From contig JAUNGT010000013.1 of the NCBI GenBank assembly GCA_030524455.1, forward strand, positions 1-64,000: 64,000 nucleotides of DNA, written 5' to 3'. Below are positions 58,175 through 64,000 of this stretch, piece by piece (position 1 is the first letter of the stretch; each line of letters begins with the position of its first letter). The position numbers and the translations under genes were made by a program. Below the pieces are notes generated by a model. It ran no database searches. It had not been told where the DNA came from and saw nothing but the letters and a program-made list of their open reading frames with translations. The DNA is from Eubacteriales bacterium (GTDB taxonomy: Bacteria; Bacillota; Clostridia; Lachnospirales; Lachnospiraceae).

Positions 58175-60472
58175 TTGGAAAAAAGAAATAAATTTACGAT
58201 AAAAATGCAGAAAAAGCTGGTGGTACTGTTCGGATTGGTGCTGCTGGCTTTTGCCGGATTGAGCGCAAGATTGATCCTGATCAATAAAGACAACGGGGAA
58301 CAGTACAAAAAACAGGTGCTTTCCCAGCAGCAGTATTCCAGCACGACAATTCCCTACAAACGGGGAGAAATCCTGGACAGCAAGGGGACGAAGCTGGCCG
58401 CCAGCGAGAAGGTCTATGACCTGGTGCTGGACGTGAAGGCCATGAACAACAAGGAAGATTATGTGGAGCCTACGATTCAGGCGCTGTCGGATTACTTTGA
58501 TGTGGATACCGGGAAGGTGCGGGAATATGTCCAGGAGCACCCGGATTCCCAGTATTATGTACTTAAGAAGCGGATGAGCTACGACGAGATCAGCGATTAC
58601 CAGGCGATGATGGCGGACGAGAATCAGAAGGAGACCAGCCAGTACATCAAGGGAATCTGGTTCGACGAAAGCTATAAAAGAGTATATCCCAACGATTCCC
58701 TCGCCAGCGACGTGATCGGTTTTACGCGGACGGACGGCACGGGAACCTACGGACTGGAGGAGTATTACGACAGCGTATTAAGCGGCGTCAACGGCAGGAC
58801 CTACGGCTATATGGACAGCGACGAAAACCTGCAGCGCACCACGGAGCCGGCGGTGGACGGCTACAACATCTATTCCACCATCGACGCCACGATTCAGGGC
58901 ATTGTCGAGAAATATTTAAAAAAGTATAACGACGAAAATAAGAACGTGGCCCGCGAGGGAAACGGCGCGCAGGATATCTCCGCCATTGTGATGGATGTGG
59001 ATTCCGGCGAGGTGCTCGCCATGGCCAGCTATCCGTTTTTCAACCTGAATGACACAAGGGATACGAGCGCCCTGATCGGCAGCCGCTTAATCGACGTCAG
59101 CGGCAACACGACGACCACGGTGATCAACGAGGAGATCGCGGCCTCCCTGGAGGAGAAGGATAAGAACGACCTTCTGGTGCAGAATCTGAACGCCCTCTGG
59201 AAAAACTACTGTATCAACAGTACCTACGAGCCCGGTTCCACCATGAAGCCCTTTGTGGCGGCCATGGGACTGGAGGATGGGAGGCTGAAGGGAAACGAAT
59301 CCTTCGAGTGCACGGGAATTGTGGAGATCGGCGGCTACAAAATCCGCTGCCACAACTACAGCACCAGCGGAGCGGAGGGGTGGCTCACCATCGATCAGGC
59401 CATCGAGCGCTCCTGCAATATCGCCCTCATCAAAATGGCGCAGGTGATCGGAAATGATGAATTCCTGAAGTATATGGAGGAATTCAATTTCGGCTTAAAG
59501 ACCAACATTGATCTGGCCGGCGAGGCAAGGACGGCCTCCCTGGTGTTCAATTCCAATACGCTGGGGCCGACGGAGCTGGCGACCTCCAGCTTCGGCCAGG
59601 GCTTCAATGTGACCATGATCCAGATGATCACCGGCTTTTGCTCCCTCATAAACGGCGGCTACTATTATGAGCCCCATATGGTGAGCAAGATCACCGCCTC
59701 CGACGGTTCTGTGGTGGAAAACATTGAGCCCAGGCTGTTAAAGCAGACCGTCTCCGCTGAGACCTCGGCGAAGATCCGGGATTACTGCGTGCAGGTGGTG
59801 GAGGGGGAGAATGGAACCGGTAAGAGGGCGAGGCCGGCAGGTTACCGCATCGGCGGAAAGACCGGCACGGCGGAGACCGTTTCCGCGCAGGGAACCCGTG
59901 AAAAGGATGAGTACGTCGTGTCCTTTCTGGGCTACGCCCCGGCGGACGATCCGCAGATCGCCATTTATGTGGTGCTCAACCGGCCCAATGCCCGCAACCA
60001 GGATCTGGAAACCCGCAAGGCCTGCATCATCGCCAAGAACATTTTGACGGAAGTTCTTCCTTATTTAAATATCTTTATGACCGAGCCTCTGACGGAAGAG
60101 GAGGAGAAGGAGCTGGAGGAGATGCAGATCGACATCCGCCAGCAGCTCTCCGCCGGGGTCAGCGGCAACGATGTCAGCGGAAATGAGGCGGGAACCGGCA
60201 CCGGGGCGGAGACAGGAACCGGGACAGGGGATCCGGACAGCGGCGAGGCAGCCGGTGGGGATGCGGCAGCCGGTCAGGAGGGAGAACAGACGCAGGAAAG
60301 CAATCCTTATGTGAACGCGGACGGCGAGCTGGTTGACCCGGATACCGGGGAGAAGATCACGGAGGATACGCCGGGCTATGACCTTCCGGTTTCGGGCCTG
60401 CTAAACGGCTCGGACGCCGGGGAGGCCGGGGCCCGGGATGAGCCGCCAAGCGGCCTGTCCTTTACGCCTTAG
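58175..60472 (+). CDS. class B penicillin-binding protein (FtsI/PBP2-like transpeptidase)
   Basis: A septal peptidoglycan transpeptidase of 765 residues. One N-terminal membrane helix (about 13-33), dimerisation domain and transpeptidase domain with STMK (S355), the SxN motif in IERSCNIAL and KTGT (K562). The C-terminal tail (about 655-765) is Gly/Glu/Thr-rich low complexity outside the membrane, unusual for this class. The start is uncertain: TTG 58175 behind AGGTG gives a compact N-terminus; an ATG at 58142 inside ftsL is the alternative. Confidence 0.9.
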   Translation: MEKRNKFTIKMQKKLVVLFGLVLLAFAGLSARLILINKDNGEQYKKQVLSQQQYSSTTIPYKRGEILDSKGTKLAASEKVYDLVLDVKAMNNKEDYVEPTIQALSDYFDVDTGKVREYVQEHPDSQYYVLKKRMSYDEISDYQAMMADENQKETSQYIKGIWFDESYKRVYPNDSLASDVIGFTRTDGTGTYGLEEYYDSVLSGVNGRTYGYMDSDENLQRTTEPAVDGYNIYSTIDATIQGIVEKYLKKYNDENKNVAREGNGAQDISAIVMDVDSGEVLAMASYPFFNLNDTRDTSALIGSRLIDVSGNTTTTVINEEIAASLEEKDKNDLLVQNLNALWKNYCINSTYEPGSTMKPFVAAMGLEDGRLKGNESFECTGIVEIGGYKIRCHNYSTSGAEGWLTIDQAIERSCNIALIKMAQVIGNDEFLKYMEEFNFGLKTNIDLAGEARTASLVFNSNTLGPTELATSSFGQGFNVTMIQMITGFCSLINGGYYYEPHMVSKITASDGSVVENIEPRLLKQTVSAETSAKIRDYCVQVVEGENGTGKRARPAGYRIGGKTGTAETVSAQGTREKDEYVVSFLGYAPADDPQIAIYVVLNRPNARNQDLETRKACIIAKNILTEVLPYLNIFMTEPLTEEEEKELEEMQIDIRQQLSAGVSGNDVSGNEAGTGTGAETGTGTGDPDSGEAAGGDAAAGQEGEQTQESNPYVNADGELVDPDTGEKITEDTPGYDLPVSGLLNGSDAGEAGARDEPPSGLSFTP

Positions 60473-60529
60473 AGCATAATCGGAGCGGAAGGCTAATAGA
60501 CTGTAACAATTACCGGTTGGCGGGGCGGT

Positions 60530-62248
60530 ATGGAAAAGAGCAGAACCTTCCACAGAAAAAAGATTGTCACGGTTTTTTTCGCCTGCACGCTTTTGTTTGC
60601 GGGGCTGTCGCTGCGGGTGGGCTGGCTGATGGTTTTCCGGTCGGAGCATTACATGGAGCTGGCTGACGAGCTTCACCAGCGGGAGCGCAGGATCAAGGCA
60701 AAGCGGGGCAGGATCATCGACCGCACGGGTCAGGTGCTGGCGGATAACCGGACGGTATGCACAATTTCCGTGGTTTACAGCCAGATCACGGATCCGGAGA
60801 CCGTGATCCGGACGCTCTCCGAAAAGCTCTCCCTGCCGGAGGAGACGGTGCGCAAAAGAGTGGAGAAGGTTTCCTCCATCGAAAAAATCCGGAGCAATGT
60901 CCCAAAGGAGCTGGGGGATTCCATCCGCGCCTGCGGTCTGGATGGGGTGAAGGTGGACGAGGATTATAAGCGGTATTACCCTTACGGCGAGCTGGCCTCC
61001 AAGGTGCTGGGCTTTACCGGCGGCGACAACCAGGGAATCCTGGCGCTGGAGAGCCGCTACGAGGAGGTCCTGGCGGGGACGGGAGGGCTGATCCTGGAGA
61101 CGACCGACGCCAGGGGCGTGCGGCTTTCCCGGGAGGGCGAGAGCCGGCAGGAGCCGGTGGACGGCGAGGATCTTTATATCAGCCTGGATATCAATATCCA
61201 GCAGTATGCCACCCAGCTGGCGGAGCAGGTCAAAAAGGCCAAGGAGGCCGAAAGCGTATCCGTTCTTGTGATGCGCCCTGACAACGGGGAGATCCTGGCG
61301 ATGGCGGATGTGCCGGAGTATTCCCTGAACGATCCCTTCACCCTGACCGAGGAGGCGGCATCCGCTGCCATGACCGAAAAGGAAAAGCAGGAGGCCTTAA
61401 ACCGGATGTGGCGCAATGCATGCATCAACGACACCTACGAGCCCGGCTCCGCCTTCAAGATCATCACCGCCGCGGCGGCGTTGGAGGAGGGTGCTGTGAC
61501 AGAGAAGGACACCTTTCAGTGTCCGGGCTTTATCACGGTGGAGGGGCGAAGGATCCGCTGCGCGAGGGTAAACGGCCACGGCACGGAAACCTTTGTGCAG
61601 GGCACGATGAATTCCTGCAACCCGGTCTTTGTCACCGTGGGACTGCGGCTGGGCGCAGAGCGCTTCTACCGGTATTTTGAGCGCTTCGGGCTGCTGGGAA
61701 AGACCGGCATCGACGTCTCCGGCGAGGCGTCCACGATTATGCATAAGGCAGAGGACATGGGGCCGGTGGAGCTGGCCACGGTATCCTTTGGGCAGTCCTT
61801 TCAGATCACGCCCATCCAGCTTGCCGCCACGGTCAGCTCGCTGATCAACGGCGGCAGGCGCGTGACGCCTCATTTCGCGGTAAAGACGGGGAAGGGAGAG
61901 GCACTCACGGACGTGGGCTGGCAGGAGGGGGAGAGGATTTTGTCGGAGGAGACCAGCCGCAGGCTGCGGGATATCCTCTTTGAGGTGGTCGAGAACGGGG
62001 GCGGTAAAAACGGAAAGGTGGAGGGCTACCGGGTAGGCGGGAAAACCGCCACCAGCGAGACGCTTCCCCGCGGGACAGGGCGCTATATCTCCTCCTTTCT
62101 GGGCTTTGCTCCGGCGGAGGATCCCAAGGTGCTGGCGCTGTGCATTATCCGGAATCCGCAGGGCGTCTACTATGGCGGACAGGTGGCGGCTCCGGTGGTG
62201 CGGCAGCTTTTTGAAAATATTCTCCCCTATCTGGAGGAGACAGGATAG
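60530..62248 (+). CDS. second class B penicillin-binding protein (SpoVD/PBP2-like, no PASTA)
   Basis: 572 residues. One membrane helix (about 12-34), N-terminal domain with RIKAKRGRIIDRTGQVLADN, then the transpeptidase with SAFK (S307), SCN (MNSCNPVFV) and KTA (K505) where KTG is usual. It has no PASTA domain, unlike B. subtilis SpoVD. In related Clostridia a second pbp in this position serves sporulation or division. mraY would normally follow, but murD does. Confidence 0.9.
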   Translation: MEKSRTFHRKKIVTVFFACTLLFAGLSLRVGWLMVFRSEHYMELADELHQRERRIKAKRGRIIDRTGQVLADNRTVCTISVVYSQITDPETVIRTLSEKLSLPEETVRKRVEKVSSIEKIRSNVPKELGDSIRACGLDGVKVDEDYKRYYPYGELASKVLGFTGGDNQGILALESRYEEVLAGTGGLILETTDARGVRLSREGESRQEPVDGEDLYISLDINIQQYATQLAEQVKKAKEAESVSVLVMRPDNGEILAMADVPEYSLNDPFTLTEEAASAAMTEKEKQEALNRMWRNACINDTYEPGSAFKIITAAAALEEGAVTEKDTFQCPGFITVEGRRIRCARVNGHGTETFVQGTMNSCNPVFVTVGLRLGAERFYRYFERFGLLGKTGIDVSGEASTIMHKAEDMGPVELATVSFGQSFQITPIQLAATVSSLINGGRRVTPHFAVKTGKGEALTDVGWQEGERILSEETSRRLRDILFEVVENGGGKNGKVEGYRVGGKTATSETLPRGTGRYISSFLGFAPAEDPKVLALCIIRNPQGVYYGGQVAAPVVRQLFENILPYLEETG

Positions 62249-62297
62249 AAAACAGGGCGGCAGGAGCAGCTGTCGCCGGGAAAGGCGGTTTGTCGAG

Positions 62298-63659
62298 ATG
62301 GATTTGACAGGAAAAAAGGTTTTGGTGGCGGGCTGCGGAAAGAGCGGGATCGCCGCGGCAGAGCTCCTTTTACAGGCCGGAGCCTGTCCGGTTTTGTTTG
62401 ACGAGAACCGGGAGCTGGATCGGGAAGCGCTGCGGCGCAGGGAACCTCTTTTGGAGGGGACCGATATTGTGCTCGGAGAGCTTTCCGGAGAGCTGCTCGG
62501 GGAGCTTTCCCTGGCGGTGTTAAGCCCCGGTATTTCGGTGGAGGAGCCCTTCTGCGGCCGGCTGCGGGAGGGGGGCGTCCCGATCTGGGGCGAGGTGGAG
62601 CTTGCCTGGCACTATGCGAAGGGAAGCCTGATCGCCATCACCGGGACGAACGGCAAGACCACGACCACCACTCTGGTGGGAGAGATTATGAAAAACTGTT
62701 ACCCTTCTGTTTTTGTGGTGGGAAATATCGGCACGCCTTATACCGGCGAGGCGCTGAAAACCCGTGAGGACAGTGTGACCGTGGCGGAGATCAGCAGCTT
62801 TCAGCTGGAGACGGCGGTGGATTTCCATCCGGCGGTGTCCGCCGTCTTAAACATCACGCCCGATCATTTGAACCGCCATCACACCATGGAAAACTACGCG
62901 GCGGTAAAGGAGTCTATCGCCAAAAACCAGACGGAGAAGGATTTCTGTATTTTAAACTATATGGATCCCCGCCTGCGGCGTTTCGGCGCAGAGTGCGCAG
63001 CGCAGGTTGTCTGGTTTTCCTCCGGGGAAAAGCCGGAGCGCGGTTATTATCTGAGAGGAAGCAAAATCTGCCGTAACCTGGGCAAGGGGGAGGAGGAGCT
63101 GATGGACGTGGAGGAGATGAGCCTCCTTGGCGTCCACAATTATGAGAACGTGATGGCGGCGATCGCCATTTCCTCCGCTTTCGGCGCGCCCATGGACAAA
63201 ATTCTGGAAACGGTGCGCCATTTCCGGGCGGTGGAGCACAGGATCGAGTATGTGGCCACCAAAAACGGCGTGGTTTACTACAATGATTCCAAGGGAACCA
63301 ATCCGGATGCGGCCATTCAGGCGGTGCGGGCCATGAAATGGCCGACCGTGCTCATCGGCGGGGGCTACGACAAGCAGAACACCTACGACGAGTGGATCGA
63401 GTCCTTTGGAGATAAGGTGAAGCTTTTGGTGCTGATCGGCCAGACCCGGGAAAAGATCGCGGCCTGCGCCAGGGCCCACGGCTTTGACCGGGTGGTGCTG
63501 GCGGACAGCTTTGAGCAGGCCATGGAGATCTGTGTGAAGGAGGCGCATCCCGGCGATGCGGTGCTCTTATCCCCCGCCTGCGCCAGCTGGGGAATGTTCC
63601 CCAACTATGAGGTGCGGGGAAAAATGTTTAAGGATTATGTCAATGGCTTAAAGGAGTGA
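62298..63659 (+). CDS. murD: UDP-MurNAc-L-Ala-D-Glu ligase MurD
   Basis: 453 residues; adds D-Glu to UDP-MurNAc-L-Ala. N-terminal Rossmann segment KKVLVAGCGKSGIAAAELLL, ATP loop ITGTNGKTTTTTLVGEIM, TPDHLNRHHTMENY and VYYNDSKGTNPDAAIQAV. The ATG at 62298 is where homology starts; 64 codons upstream are in frame but run through the pbp gene. Only a weak ribosome site (GGGAAAGGCGG) precedes it. Confidence 0.94.
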   Translation: MDLTGKKVLVAGCGKSGIAAAELLLQAGACPVLFDENRELDREALRRREPLLEGTDIVLGELSGELLGELSLAVLSPGISVEEPFCGRLREGGVPIWGEVELAWHYAKGSLIAITGTNGKTTTTTLVGEIMKNCYPSVFVVGNIGTPYTGEALKTREDSVTVAEISSFQLETAVDFHPAVSAVLNITPDHLNRHHTMENYAAVKESIAKNQTEKDFCILNYMDPRLRRFGAECAAQVVWFSSGEKPERGYYLRGSKICRNLGKGEEELMDVEEMSLLGVHNYENVMAAIAISSAFGAPMDKILETVRHFRAVEHRIEYVATKNGVVYYNDSKGTNPDAAIQAVRAMKWPTVLIGGGYDKQNTYDEWIESFGDKVKLLVLIGQTREKIAACARAHGFDRVVLADSFEQAMEICVKEAHPGDAVLLSPACASWGMFPNYEVRGKMFKDYVNGLKE

Positions 63660-63663
63660 CAGG

Positions 63664-64000
63664 GTGGCGCAGCGGAGATTTCGGAGGAAAACTGAACACT
63701 ATTTTGACTATAGCCTGCTGTTTATCATTCTGTTCATGACGGGCTTTGGCCTGGTGATGATCTATTCGGCCAGCGCCTATGATGCGGCCCTGCAGATGGA
63801 CAACGAGACCTATTACCTGACCCACCAGGCCTTTGCGGCGGTGCTGGGGATCGTCGGGATGTTCGTGGTGTCGCGGATTCCCTATCATTTCTGGGAACAC
63901 TTCGCAGTGCTTGGCTACGGCGTTTCCATGCTGCTGATCCTGCTGGTCCTGACGCCCCTGGGCATAGAGGCAAACGGAGCCCGGCGCTGGCTGAACCTGG
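63664..64000 (+). CDS. ftsW: FtsW/SpoVE-type glycosyltransferase, 5' part (runs off the window)
   Basis: The first 112 codons are present. GTG start at 63664 behind AAGGAG, 4 bp after murD. Basic start MAQRRFRRKTEHYFDYSLLF, then helix FIILFMTGFGLVMIYSASAY and further hydrophobic segments. IEANGARRWLNL at the window edge is the SEDS-family GxxRW signature. Polymerises septal glycan with a class B PBP. FtsW or the sporulation paralogue SpoVE cannot be told apart from this piece. Confidence 0.9.
   Translation, partial: MAQRRFRRKTEHYFDYSLLFIILFMTGFGLVMIYSASAYDAALQMDNETYYLTHQAFAAVLGIVGMFVVSRIPYHFWEHFAVLGYGVSMLLILLVLTPLGIEANGARRWLNL

Noticed and set aside
1-64000. CRISPR arrays, insertion sequences, phage genes, rRNA or tRNA genes
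   Set aside because: Nothing resembling regularly spaced repeats, transposases, integrases, or RNA-gene structures was seen in either strand.

Overview
The window looks like a chromosomal piece of a GC-rich Lachnospiraceae-type gut Clostridium (Bacillota). The evidence is the gene order secG-rnr-smpB, murE-priA-def-fmt-(zinc protease)-rsmB-rlmN-prpC-prkC-rsgA, and mraZ-rsmH-ftsL-pbp-pbp-murD-ftsW; a murE with a meso-DAP type DNPR motif; ClpC with a McsA-like partner; an [FeFe] hydrogenase; YesMN-type sensing; and strong AGGAGG ribosome sites with some TTG and GTG starts. The genus assignment is inference. No rRNA, tRNA, tmRNA, CRISPR array, insertion sequence or phage gene was recognised.

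Layout: 1-428 is the 5' part of an AT-rich minus-strand gene of unknown function. 425-3260 (minus) holds a LacI-type regulator and RqcH/NFACT. 3516-6414 is a McsA-like gene plus clpC behind a strong promoter with a dyad at the transcription start. 6442-6900 (minus) is a MarR regulator. 7118-10686 is a two-gene hydrogenase unit in which a NuoF-like Fe-S domain is fused to a GltD-like flavoprotein. 10743-19436 is a glycan block (GH51 arabinofuranosidase, AraC regulator, GH2, MATE exporter, an orphan solute-binding lipoprotein). 19502-34529 is a long housekeeping block for protein export, RNA decay, ribosome rescue, wall synthesis, replication restart, N-terminal formyl-Met handling, rRNA methylation and the Ser/Thr kinase/phosphatase pair. 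34514-35392 is a small AT-rich insertion with a RelA/SpoT-fold protein overlapping a 74-residue protein. 35665-36762 is ychF.

36822-45454 reads as a complete zinc-starvation response: a TroABCD-type metal importer whose binding protein has the zinc-type third histidine, a divergent Fur/Zur regulator, a small Cys/His-rich membrane protein, a TPR protein, a zinc-free S14 paralogue, an L33 paralogue that has lost one zinc cysteine, and two tandem CobW/ZNG1-like GTPases. Two of the four spare genes (rpmG at 49 aa and a 28-codon frame) are very short.

45583-45866 is the remnant of an AAA-ATPase/PD-(D/E)XK nuclease gene. 46025-55959 is a plant-polysaccharide locus: GH28-like and GH43 hydrolases, a complete CUT1 sugar ABC transporter without its own ATPase, and a YesM/YesN sensor-regulator pair. 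56056-64000 is the division and wall cluster, starting with a textbook promoter and four AAGTGG repeats at exact 10-bp spacing (MraZ operator). The cluster lacks mraY between the second transpeptidase and murD. The most interesting candidates for new biology are the RelA/SpoT-fold plus small-protein pair and the uncharacterised members of the zinc regulon.
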